DNA of 62,000 nt from positions 54,481-116,480 of the forward strand of contig NW_019774513.1 of NCBI RefSeq assembly GCF_001039355.2. Reading direction: 5' to 3'. This document shows positions 50,725-61,254 of the stretch, one piece after another. Below the pieces are notes generated by a model. The model was not told where the DNA came from. It searched no databases and saw nothing but the letters and a program-made list of their open reading frames with translations. The stretch's first letter is position 1; each line of letters opens with the position of its first letter. Source of the stretch: Lingula anatina. Taxonomy: Eukaryota > Brachiopoda > Lingulata > Lingulida > Lingulidae. The position numbers and the translations under genes were made by a program.

Positions 50725-52347
50725 TTTGGTGCCTGCATGCATGTGTGCTAATTCAAGTGGCTATATTTGTTAGTCTGATGTATGTGTGTTTCAAAATGAA
50801 CAGTCAGTGACCTTTCAGTTCTGTGCTTGATTTAAATTTGTATTCAAGGATGAGCTACACAAAATGTACATATAAGGTTGTAATTCTTACATTAGACTGC
50901 TAGAACCAGATAGCTGGTTATATAAAGTCAACTCTTTGATAATTTCCCAGTAGTGTTTTTCAGACGACTGGCTGACCATAAATGTAGATGATTTAGTAAA
51001 TGGGCAGCTTTAATCTCTGAGGTTGAATATCTTTGATGAAACAAATAGAACTTGCTCAAGACCCTGACAAAAAATATGAACTAGTAAATGATATAATAGC
51101 ATTTTAAATACCTTATAACAATCAATTTAGCTAAAATTCTGTGTGGTCTTTGCAAAGACTAATATTCTAGAGAGAAATTTTCATGCTGTTGTGCCTAATA
51201 CAGTGCATTCATTGATACCTAACACCGTAATGTTTCCAGTTACAGTCACTGTACCCAGTGTGTTGCCAGATATTCAACAACTGCTTCAAGACCAAACAGA
51301 GGTGAGCTTATGCCCTGAGATTAAAATTGTCACACCTGAAGCAATGAGATTGAAACTGTCACACCTAAAGGAATAAATAGTAATCTTGCCTCATATAACT
51401 CCTTGCCACACTTCATTCTGTAAAAAATATACTCACTTATTGTTATGATTATTCTCTCTCTGTCCTCCCAAAATGCATTGGAAAGTATTTCTCACCAAAC
51501 ACAATATCAATTACAACTCCGCAGTGTCACACCTAATGTAACACAGCCCACACTGTCACAACTTATGCAGTCACAAGCATGCATTGTGCATAGCCCTGAA
51601 TACTACCCCTCTTGAAAAAGAGATCAAAATTCTTACTATTTCACTTAAAGATGCATACAAAGTCAGTTTTTTGTCACAAAAGCCAACCAAATGCCAGCAT
51701 ATAGTTTCAATTAGTATAACTAAGAGAATAACCAAAAGGCATTGTTTAATTTTACCCGAAAATGATGTTTGAACGGATTTTTCTGCTGGCATTCTAAGCT
51801 GTATGTCAATGGGGCAGGAAAGTAGGTCATGAAAGTAGGTTAAATTTACAACCAAAAATTTAAAGAAAGGAGCAGTCTAAAGGTCTTTTATGGCTGATCG
51901 AGTGATCTTTTCAGTTTATCCCTTGGCATGTCGAATTTATTTGAGTCATATAAGAATCTAGTAGAAGTGGTTTACATATACGTGTTACTGGGAATCCACG
52001 CTCCACCAATGCTCGGTTCGTGTGTACCTTTAATCACTCCTATCATACAATGTTTTCAGAAATATTGTCAACAATCAAACTTTTAATGCTCAGCCCAGCC
52101 TTATGGCAAAATCCCCTTTTACTTGAGAATTCCTTGTGTAAAGAATATAAACTGTTGCTTGTTTCAGAAGCCTGATGCCCAGTGCAAGGATACCACATCT
52201 GGTTACCAGACTCAGCCACCCAGGAGGGAAGGTGACTTAAGAGAAATAGAGACGAGGGAAAGAAACGGAGAAGAGCAAAATAGAGAAGAAGAGGAATTAG
52301 GGTCACAAGAGGAGTTTTACCCTGGACACATTCCTATTGACATGTGA
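44192..52347 (+). CDS. NIK/Tpl2-like protein kinase (kinase 2), 1021 aa
   Basis: Eleven coding exons join in frame: 44192-45456, 45844-45994, 46314-46832, 47192-47344, 48043-48172, 48471-48623, 49557-49643, 49891-50087, 50444-50612, 51240-51301, 52168-52347 (TGA). Residues 1-645 are a long hydrophilic region with a Lys/Arg-rich stretch (a possible nuclear signal; CKKHKASVHKKAAQRKKRK) and a His-rich patch (HHRHHHGHG). The kinase domain covers about 668-940: GGFGRV loop (675-680), ATP lysine 695 in FVIKK, alpha-C Glu 706, HRDIKPSN (786-793), DYG (806-808) instead of DFG, PPE instead of APE, MDIWAL in alpha-F. The tail is Glu/Arg-rich. Catalytic residues are retained, so it is probably active. 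Introns after the ATP lysine (phase 0), the ECASG hinge (phase 1) and HRDIK (phase 1) match kinase 1. Naming as MAP3K14/MAP3K8-like is by motif resemblance. Confidence 0.85.
45772..45813. repeat. (AT)n microsatellite
   Basis: Alternating AT tract about 30 bp upstream of the acceptor for kinase 2 coding exon 2. Confidence 0.95.
47596..47978. mobile_element. PIF/Harbinger-like MITE, short copy
   Basis: 383 bp with inverted ends GCCCCTATTTCACACAGACC, flanked by TTA at 47593-47595 and 47979-47981. Same family as 33230-33906, without its internal duplications. Lies in the kinase 2 intron between the glycine-loop exon and the alpha-C exon. Confidence 0.85.
48630..48757. mobile_element. MITE-like element, family 1, short copy
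   Basis: Inverted ends GCATTCCCATAGATATTAG and CTAAATCTCTGGGAATGC. It carries the shared GCAATTTAGCGTGAACCCC block seen (reverse complement) at 694-907. It starts only a few bases after the donor of the HRDIK exon of kinase 2. Confidence 0.65.
48780..49435. repeat. Minisatellite, 21-24-bp units, in kinase 2 intron
   Basis: More than 20 variant copies of TACTCCTTAGTTAACAGGGG, alternating with forms ending GGGATATT or GGGATGTT. The left edge is degenerate and the part from about 48990 is dense. Lies between the HRDIK and DYG exons. Confidence 0.95.
49799..49916 (+). repeat. Decayed duplication of a splice-acceptor/exon start
   Basis: The sequence from CTAACACAATC through the acceptor into GTGAACTA-CCCCC occurs at 49799-49850 and again at 49861-49916. 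Only the second has an intact CAG acceptor and open exon frame; the first reads TTAAGG at that place. Confidence 0.8.
50664..50722. repeat. (GT)n microsatellite
   Basis: About 55 bp of GT repeats in the intron after the last kinase-domain exon of kinase 2. A separate poly(T) run lies at about 50289-50330. Confidence 0.95.
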
Positions 52348-52540
52348 AAAGAGGACTTTTCCAGTAACTTGTGAGCATGCGCAGTTCTCACTTTTTGGTG
52401 TGAAACTTTTGTTGAGAAGGCTCAGTTGGCAATCTGACGCTTGTAATGTCAGTTGTACTGTTTTTACTGTGAAAATATTTCAAAGTGATTGTGGCTTCTT
52501 GTAACTTGTGAGAAAATTTTCCCAAGTATATTAGTCTGTT

Positions 52541-52925
52541 AGTTTGTTTGTTTGTGGTCAAACTTTTGTCTCACAATAGGGCCACAATTTTAGAGATTTT
52601 GGTTGCCAAATGTTGCTGGAGATTGGTAATCGCTCTAGGATGAACCCTATTGATTTTTCCTAAGGATTTTGTTTACTGTCTTTTTGTAAAAGAAAAAAGT
52701 GTTTTCAAATTAGCATGGGCAAAGATTTTTGAATCTTAAATGTAATGAAGTCAAATTGCCTGAACTATATTGTTTGTTTGTGGTCAGTTTTTTTTTCCAA
52801 AATAGAGGCCATTATTTAGAGATTTATGTCTCCAAAGAATTCTGCAGACTGGTAACTGGGCAAGGATGAACCATTTTGATTTTCATAAGGATCCTGTTTA
52901 TTGTCTATATGTTAAAAATTAGGTG
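52541..52925 (+). repeat. Imperfect direct duplication, period about 225 bp
   Basis: Two blocks start with a TTTGTTTGTTTGTGGTCA-like string and share 'ttagagattt', 'tggtaa', 'aaggatgaacc' and 'tgtttattgtct'-like landmarks in the same order. Both lie in the presumed 3' UTR of kinase 2. Strongly diverged, so old. Confidence 0.65.
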
Positions 52926-54045
52926 TAAAACTTGGGTGTAAAATATGCAGAAGGGTTGCAAGAAACTATATAAATATTGAATATGGATAAATTAGTATAA
53001 TTAATTGTTTTCAGCGGTATCTTAATCTTTTCTTTTTCTACGTTTCCTTTACAATAATTCTTTATTGCCTTGTCTGAATTTATGATAAACTAAACAGATG
53101 TGTTTTTTAAGATTCAATTTAAAAATTGTATCTTGAGGTGTAATCATGTGTAATTTTAGGTGTGATTACCAAGTTCAGTATTGTTAATAAGCTCAGCTTG
53201 GAAGACCTTGGAAGCAGGACGTACAGGACATTACTTCAAGTATTGGCACAATTACCAAACTGGCGATTTGAAGGCGAAGTTTGAAAACCATTCATTTTTG
53301 TAATCTGAATATAATGACATAATTGTAAACATCTATATTTTTCTAAGTCACAGTCTTAAATGAACTAACTAATTCGTTCTTACTTAGCTTTACAGTTCAG
53401 TAGTCTCCCTTAATTAGATTTGTTTAATTGGAACTGAGATTAGCTGATGCTTAGAAATAAATTATGTCACACAGCACTTTTTCTTCATTACTTATTCTAC
53501 AAAGAGCGTGTCTCAACATTCGCATGGCCGAATCTGATATCTTGCGTGTTTATTGTGTAAAGGAGACGGTCTTTACATAGGCAAAAAATGCTGTTTTAGT
53601 TTTTATTATTATTTATGTTAAATTAATGGTAAAATCACTACAGATTGCATGGAGTGATATCAAGTCATGACTTCGCCCACGTTTCCAAGTTTCTTCGAGA
53701 CCTGATAACGATTGGCACTATTTGTAAGTAGACACCTGCCAAATGAACGTATGGTGTGTAGCATTAGAAAGTCAAAGACATCTGACACTGTCAACAGACT
53801 GTAACTACCTCCAAGAATGATCATTAGTCTAGGGACACTTCCTGAATGCCCTCTTATTCGTTTCTTCATTCAGCGGCATTATCTTTAAAATATTTGTTAG
53901 ATTTAGGGTGTTATAGTTCGCAAGTCCTTACTGCATGAGCATGTTTTCAAAGCAGCCATGGGTGACCATGGAAACTGTCGCAGTTATGATTGTGGTCACT
54001 CGTTACCTAAGACAGTAAGAGAACAGATTAAATCGTAGTGACTAA

Positions 54046-54273
54046 AGCCTAGGCCCCAACCGAACGTACAGGCTGCTACGTGTGGTCTACGGCCGAAAAG
54101 TGGGGAAAAACGTGGGAGTTCGTGAGCACGTTCATCGTGCGACTTTTGGAGGACGCAAACAGCACGTAGAAACTTTTCGACATGATCAACAGCCGCTACG
54201 TGCGATCTAGCTACGTCCTAGCCGGACGCAAGGAACCGTGCGTCCAAAACGTAGTTAATTGGGACCATGGCCT
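54046..54273. mobile_element. Possible decayed MITE with TAGGCC ends
   Basis: Starts TAGGCCCCAACCGAACGTAC and ends with the reverse complement of TAGGCCATGGTCCC. Inside are repeated CTACGTG/CACGTAG words. Inverted ends are short and no target duplication is clear. Confidence 0.35.
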
Positions 54274-55624
54274 AAAAGCTGATCATGAAACCCTCAGTAA
54301 CAAATACCAAATGTGCAACAGAGTTATAGATTCCGTTCCGTTAAAAATACGAGGGCAGGTTAAGTCAGTCTAACGTCTTATTTTGTGCGTCAGTCGTTGC
54401 GGGTTGTACAGTGGTATGAGTACCACGAAGTTTCACGTTCATGTTTTTATCATTCTAACCTTAGTTCGTTATTTTGACGCCTGTGTGTTCAAACTCTACT
54501 GTCTTACTCAATTCAATAAAAAATGGTGAAAATTATATGGGCTAAATTGTTTTGGAATGAAGATTTGGCAGATTGATTTATCATAATTATGATTTCAATT
54601 TACACTTCCTATAATCACTATTTTCATAACGTGGCCGTCTGATGAATTTAAGTGCCTCTCTAGCCCGCGAGGTGGCAGCACATCAGTGAAGCGCGATGGC
54701 AGAAAATGAACGGGCATTGTATCCCGAGTACTAAATAATTTTGTGCAATGAATTAAACTTTAAATCAGAAGGCTTTTCTTGTTGATGCATATGAAATATT
54801 TCAGAATGATGAGATGTTATTATGGAAGAGGATGGAATGTTCAATAGTGGTTTGAAAATAGGGAAATCTTCAAAAGGGCATTGTGGTAAATAAATAGAAT
54901 TGAGGACTACGAACGTTGCTTTTATGTTTGTCAAAAAAAGGACACCGGAATCCCAACGAGGCCCGGTCACGCATCCGTGGGTCTTTCAGAAGACTGCTAA
55001 CTTTGTTTCATACCAAACAATAACTGACGTTTTACTACGCACTTTATAAAAGAGTATAGTGTTAAAGGCAAATCACATCGTGAGAAAATTACCCCGCACT
55101 TTTTCCTCTCCTGATTATGCCTAATGGCTCAAAGCCACATAAAGGACCCTTCAGCCTACAATTGATTCATTAAACACGGTGAAACTGCTGTTTTTCGTGA
55201 CATTGATTTCATTTTTACCACATGAAAGAGCGCAGGGTAGGAGCAGTTAGCGTATCTTTGATCGAGGTTTCGACACGAGATAACTAGATATACCAGTAGT
55301 GCGTGGGTTCATCGGATCTAATGATATTCTTAATGTTACCGGTAACAGTGGTGTGGATAAATGTTTTTTAAAACACTGTTTTGGTAAATAAACGTTTAAC
55401 GACAGTTAAACACGCGTGGCAACGGAAGTGGTTTTAAATGACACCACACAGCAATGTTTTGTTTGTATTTCAAATGCGTGGCTATTTTGGTCTTTAAGAT
55501 ACCCTATCTAGATTAAAATGGATACGTCGTGTTTTTAAAGGAAATTGATGTATGATTTTAACCATAACATTTATTATAACTTCTTTTTATCACAAGCACG
55601 GCGTTCTTCTCTAGCATCACTAAT

Positions 55625-55755
55625 GGAGCAATTAACTCGTTTACTTCAGGACAATTGCTGTAAGATACTGAAGTAAACCTCTCTGTATACCACCCATGAT
55701 TTCCTTATTTTAGTTTGTAAAAACTGTGGAACATTTAATGGATTCTAAGCTCTGA

Positions 55756-55786
<31 letters not shown>

Positions 55787-56734
55787 GTTGTTTTTGTTGT
55801 TATTATTATTGTTGTTCCTTGCCCAATGACAGCATTGGTAGTCCATGGTACAGAAGTCCAATATTATTTAAACAGTTAAAGGTGAGACGAAACTCTGCAG
55901 GTATATTGTATATGGGACTATTGTCACCTGTACGAAGTGGTTCGAAAAGAAATACAGTTTCTAACACAGTGCCGTCCCGGTCACAAGACGATTTATTGTT
56001 TTCACTCCCTATAAACTCAACAGAACTGCTGTTGAGCTTAAACATGCGAACTAAATAACTGAGATAAATCTCTTTGGGCTCATTCCCAATGACACCATCG
56101 GTCTACGTAGATCGATTCAACTCCGTTGAATGCAATCAGTTTAACACGCACCTGCGCTTGTTTCCAACGTACTCGTGTAATCGCCTTTTCTGTATTCTAC
56201 TCAATGCCAGGAAGATCATTCACTTAATCTGATTGCATTCAGCGAGAGTCCCCGTGGTGTTGGATCGAACTACGTAGACCGATGGTATCATTGGGAATGA
56301 GCCTTTTTTGTAATAATACAAGAAGTGACCCCGATATACGCCTAAGTGACTGTATGTGTGACGAATATTTGGAGAGGAAATGACAATAGTCCTCCATTTC
56401 CTCTTCAAATATCCGTATTATACTATGACCCGTTTTTAATCACAATTTAACATTTATGTCTTGACACTGCTACCCCCCTCTTTGTATCATAAGCGTTTGT
56501 CATGCTGGAATTATTTGAAATGTGTTCTTTTTTACGAACGCATCCAATATTAACCTGGCTATGACGTGTTCAGCTTCAGATTCTTCCTCGGAAATACCTC
56601 TATTAAGCCTTGATTACATTTGAAATGTACGGTGCACGTATAGGCCTACTGCCCGTAATACCGTTTTGGCACGGTATCTGAGCTGAGTAAGACGGTGGCC
56701 GTGCGAAATCACACGGAATCGTATGGATTAAAGG
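55625..56734. repeat. Large repeat, copy A
   Basis: Identical by eye and without indels to 61093-62000 over its first 908 bp (offset 5468). A diverged copy with small indels is at 57257-58356 (offset about 1631). Non-coding; 79-codon frames inside it recur only because the DNA is repeated. Contains a (TTA)n tract at 55759-55811 and a palindromic MITE at 56077-56303. Confidence 0.9.
56077..56303. mobile_element. Palindromic MITE, GGCTCATTCCCAATGA ends
   Basis: Ends GGCTCATTCCCAATGA and TCATTGGGAATGAGCC, with further inverted matches including TCGGTCTACGTAG and TGCAATCAG. Arms of about 70 bp or more. Further copies at 57702-57933 and 61545-61771 lie inside the repeated segments; a diverged half is near 58406-58495. 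Confidence 0.8.
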
Positions 56735-56742
56735 CCATGTAA

Positions 56743-57254
56743 TGTAGACATACTCGGCGTAGCCCGTAGCTCCTTACGATTTAAAAAAATCGTACGGACA
56801 ATTTCATCGCACGGCGCCCGTGTAAATGTAATCTAGGCTTTAATGAGAATATTTGAGCCTTACCACACCTTATGTGTACTTTAATAATATAAAAAAGACT
56901 AGGTCATGTTAAAAAATAATTTGGCTCAAAGGCTATCTGAGAGAGAAAGAAAAAAGAGGAATATGTAAGAGGCTACTTTTTATCTTCCTCTTGGTTTCAT
57001 GCAGGTTTGCAAAGGGAAAAAGAATTCGAAATATTGAAAAGGAAACGACGAAAGGTTACACACGAGCGCAAGCATGCACACACGCGCACACACACACATA
57101 CAGACATATGTAAAGTCTCGACTCCCTCAAATAATAGAACAGAATTTGAAAGCGTGCAGCTTGTTCAATCCCACACGCGTCTACATGTACGTAGCACGTC
57201 AATGCCCATAACTAACGCTCTGGCCAGGGTCTCGGTGACACGGGTGCGTTGACT
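56743..57254 (+). repeat. Inverted-repeat arm, left
   Basis: This stretch, from GGCCATGTAATGTAGACATA to the N at 57255, reappears in reverse complement at 59898-60420 with scattered differences. Includes a CA-rich microsatellite near 57070-57110. Confidence 0.85.
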
Positions 57255-57256
57255 NG

Positions 57257-58356
57257 AAGCAATTAACTCGTTTACTTCAGGACAATTGCTGTAAGATACT
57301 GAAGTAAACCTCTCTGTATACCACCTATGATTTCCTTATTTTAGTTTGTAAAAACTGTGGAACATTTAATGGATTCTAAGCTCTGAATTTATTATTATTA
57401 TTATTATTATTATTGTTGTTGTTGTTGTTATTATTGTTGTTCCTTGCCCAATGACAGCATTGGTAGTCCATGGCACAGAAGTCCAATATTATTTAAACAG
57501 TTAAGGGTGAGGCGAAACCCTGCAGGTATGTTGTATATGGGACTATTGTCACCTGTACGAAGTGGTTCGAATTGAAATACAGTTTCTAACGCAGTGCCGT
57601 CCCGGTCACAAAACGATTTATTGTTTTCACTCCCTATAAACTCAACAGAACTGCTGTTGAGCTTAAACATGCCAACTAAATAACTGAGATAAATCTCTTT
57701 GGGCTCATTCCCAATGACACTATCGGTCTACGTAGATCGATTCAACTCCGTTGAATCAGTTTAACACGCATCTACGCTTGTTTCCAACGTACTCGTGTAA
57801 TCGCCTTTCTGCATTCTACTCAATGCCAGGAAGATCGTGTCACGTGTCATTCACTTAATCTGATTGCACTCAGCGAGAGTCCCCGTGGTGTTGGATCGAT
57901 CTACGTAGACCGATAGTGTCATTGGGAATGAGCTTTTTTTTGTAATGATACAAGAAGTGACCCTGATATACGCCAAAGTGACTGTATGTGTGACGAATAT
58001 TTGGAGAGGAAATGACAATAGTATTGTCATTTCCTCTCCAAATATTCGTATTATAATATGACCCGTTTTTAATCACAATTTAACATTAATGTCTTGACAC
58101 TGCTACCCTCCTCCTTGTATCATAAGCGTTTGTCATGCTAGACTTATTTCAAATGTGTTCTTTTTTACGAACGCATTCAATATTAACCTGGCTATGACGT
58201 GTTCAGCTTCAGATTCTTCCTGGGAAATACCTCTATTAAGCCTTGATTACATTTGAAATGTACGGTGCACGTATACTGCCCGTAGTACCCTTTTTGTACG
58301 GCGTCTGAGCGGAGTTAGACGGTGGCCGTGCGAAATCGCACGGAATCCTACGGATT
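57257..58356. repeat. Large repeat, copy B (diverged)
   Basis: Starts directly after the N at 57255 and follows copy A with substitutions and short indels, including its own palindromic MITE (57702-57933). Similarity stops at about 58356, where copy A continues into the inverted-repeat arm. Confidence 0.85.
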
Positions 58357-59897
58357 TAGATGCACACGTTTGGTCATAGGCGCAGCATGCGAGCTCGGGA
58401 TCTCTGGCCTCATTCTCAATGAAACTATCGTTTACCTTCTACGTATATCGATCCAACTCCGTGGGTACTCTTGCTTAATGCAATCAGTTTAACAGATTAC
58501 CGAGATTGCTACACCTCCTCCTGGCGTTTTGTAGAATACGGAAAAGCTGGTGATTATACGAATAAAATGGAAACAAGCGGTTGATCTGTTATTCCAATGC
58601 ATCCAGTTGAATCTGTCTTCGGAGACCGATAGTGGCAGTGGAAATAAGCTGTGTGTCGTCTGGTTGATATCAGACGCTCTGCTCCTCTTAGTTTTCTGGA
58701 TCTGTCTGTCTGTCTGTCTGTCTCACTCTGCTTGTCTTCTGTCCATGTATCTGAGTAAGGGATTTGGTCATATAATTCAATGAAAATACATCAACTCTGA
58801 CTACAGCTAGTTGCCATTCTATCTTTTGTATTTTATTAAACAGATCTTAATCCCATTTTCAAACGGCGAGGAAATTAAAGCTCGTTGTATGGCTGACTGT
58901 AAACTTAGGAGTAAAATCGAGGTTAAAATGTTCGTATTCTTTGCGACTTCTTTTGTTATTCGAAAGCAGGCCCGTGGCTAGCAATTTCAAAAGGGGGGGG
59001 TTATTTCTGAAAAAGTGGGCCTTTTACCTTGAAATCTCCATGTACCCAGATAAATTTTACCCAGAGGGGTTACGTGCCTAGAAATATTGGTTAAACGTGT
59101 TCAACTCCTATCTCTGTTATTTCATTCAGGGTGCGGTTTTTGATATGTCGTTAATGCAGGAGATATATGCCGGTTACATTCAAAATATTTTCTTCGCTTA
59201 ATCGTTAAATCTATCAACTTGCCATTGATCTCTATTTAATTCATATTTTCAAAAAGGGCCTGTTGCACTTCGTGACATTTAACCCTCCCAACAACAAAAA
59301 ATGTCTTTGCGTCATCAGCTCTTTATACGGCGCAGAAAGCGATGCCCGGTTACGTAACCAAGCAAGTAACAACATCTAGGTAGAACTGTCAGAGGAGGCG
59401 AACCAACATACCTGCGGTCACGGAGTAAAAGAGGGAGACGTGGGGGATCGGTTACCACCGCATTTATCCGCACGAGAAGCTGACAATGAAAGTGAACTGT
59501 TTAACACGGTGCACGGACATGTCACCTGCCTCCGGCGCGGGCTTCCTCGCCCGGCTCGCATCAGCTTTTCAAGGTTACAGCGACTGAATGCGCCAATTCC
59601 ACAGGGATCAGCGTCAACCTGGTCAAGTTTTGAACCCAGTGACTCCAGTTCTATACGTACAGGAGATGCAGATCACACCAACCGGTGCACCGAACTTGCG
59701 TACGCCAGCGGAGCAATAGCGCGAGATGGTGCACGGCGGCACCGATTCTCTCCCTGGCTTCGCCTAATTACTCCCCGTGCACGCTGCGTTAGCATCGCAC
59801 ATAAGATGAGCCGTACGCGGAATAGCGATAATAATTAATAAAAGATAATCAGGCGAGGCACGAGCCAGGCAGGTAACCATCCAAGCCGTCACCCCGG
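58357..59897. other. No gene seen; GC-richer block near 59400-59900
   Basis: Includes a short (TCTG)n tract at about 58701-58725. A 132-codon open frame at 59440-59838 lies in locally GC-rich sequence and has no recognisable motif, so I do not call it a gene. A GGGGGGGG run is at about 58993. Confidence 0.5.
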
Positions 59898-60420
59898 TCA
59901 GTCAACGCACCCGTGTCACCGAGACCCTGTCCAGCGCGTTAGTTACGGACACTGACGTGCTACGTAAGACGCGCGTGGGTCGAAGCCGCACGCTTTCAAA
60001 TTCTGTTGCATTATTTAAGGGAGTCGAGTCTTTACAAGTGTCTGTAAATGTGTGTGCTTGTGCGCGCGCGTGTGTGTATGCTTGCGTTCGTGTGTTACCT
60101 TTCGTCGTTTCCTTTTCAAGATTTCGAATACTTTTTTCCCTTTGCAAACCTGCATGAAACCAAGAGGAAGATAAAAAGTAGCGTCTTACATATTCCTCTT
60201 TTTACTTTCTCTCTGAGATAGCCTTTTAGCCAAATTTTTTTTAACATAACCTAGTCTTTTTATATTATTATAGTAAATATAAGATGTGGGAAGGCTCAAA
60301 TATTCTCATTAAAGCCTAGATTACATTTTCACGGGCGCCGTGCGTTGGAATTGTGCGTCCGCTTTTTTTTAATCGTAAGGAGCTATGGGCTACGCCGAGT
60401 ATGTCTACATTACATGGCCT
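59898..60420 (-). repeat. Inverted-repeat arm, right
   Basis: Reverse complement of 56743-57254. The arms are about 2.6 kb apart. Confidence 0.85.
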
Positions 60421-61091
60421 TAAAGTGAAGGCACAGGTGTCCCAGCGGGCAATTAGGACACCTCTCCCGTCACCCAGCGTACCTCCCGCGGGCTGAAAAC
60501 AACTTAAGTCTGCCCACAACGGCACGCCGTGGGGCTCTCGCGATTACAAGGAAAGGTTTGACATTCACTGAGGGTGTTATTGGCATAAAACCGCTGAAAC
60601 CCTTGATGACAGAAGCTGCAAGCGACGATTTCCAACGCGTTGTAATTAGATCATTGACTCCCTGTATTGAAATGCGTGTCATTTTCAAAGAATTTTTTTC
60701 AAGACTTCTTCAGGCATTTGTGGTTTGAGAGAGAGGCATAAATGTGTTATTTATAGCTTGTTGTACAGAGGTATGGGATAACAAAACAGACAGGTTTAGG
60801 AGGTTTATGAGAAATAAAATATTACACTTATTATAACTGTTTATTCTTGATTTAAAAGTTTTGCCAACATTCGGACAAAATGGCCGCATTCAGAAAAGTG
60901 GACTAACTAATCTGAGGGTCAAATATGGCGACCCACTACAAAGCTTGCCGTCTAATCCGCTAATATATAGACACGGAATAGATTCCCCGTGGGGAAGTAT
61001 TTAAGTGGGTCGGCCATATTGGACGTTCAGACTGTGAGTCTACTACCGTACAACGGTCACGTGCCACCTAGAACTGGTCAACACAGTCATC
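60421..61091. other. No gene seen; family 2 MITE fragment
   Basis: Between the inverted arm and the last N. The block around 60888-61062 has inverted GGTCAAATATGGCGACCCACT / AGTGGGTCGGCCATATTGGAC segments, related to the element at 914-1212. Confidence 0.45.
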
Positions 61092-61092
61092 N

Positions 61093-61223
61093 GGAGCAAT
61101 TAACTCGTTTACTTCAGGACAATTGCTGTAAGATACTGAAGTAAACCTCTCTGTATACCACCCATGATTTCCTTATTTTAGTTTGTAAAAACTGTGGAAC
61201 ATTTAATGGATTCTAAGCTCTGA

Positions 61224-61254
<31 letters not shown>

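Larger units (their letters stand above)
52348..55620. other. Kinase 2 3' UTR and downstream intergenic sequence
   Basis: No further coding exon. Holds an imperfect direct duplication (52541-52690 and 52766-52925), an AATAAA near 53455, another near 54514, and a CTACGTG-rich block (54046-54273). Which poly(A) signal is used cannot be decided. Confidence 0.5.

Noticed and set aside
55806-56058. 79-codon frames on both strands recurring three times
   Set aside because: They recur because the DNA segment is duplicated, the two strands overlap completely, and the copies in 57431-57670 differ without a coding-like substitution pattern being evident.
59440-59838. 132-codon open frame
   Set aside because: No recognisable motif, no splice or homology support, and it sits in locally GC-rich sequence where stop codons are rarer.
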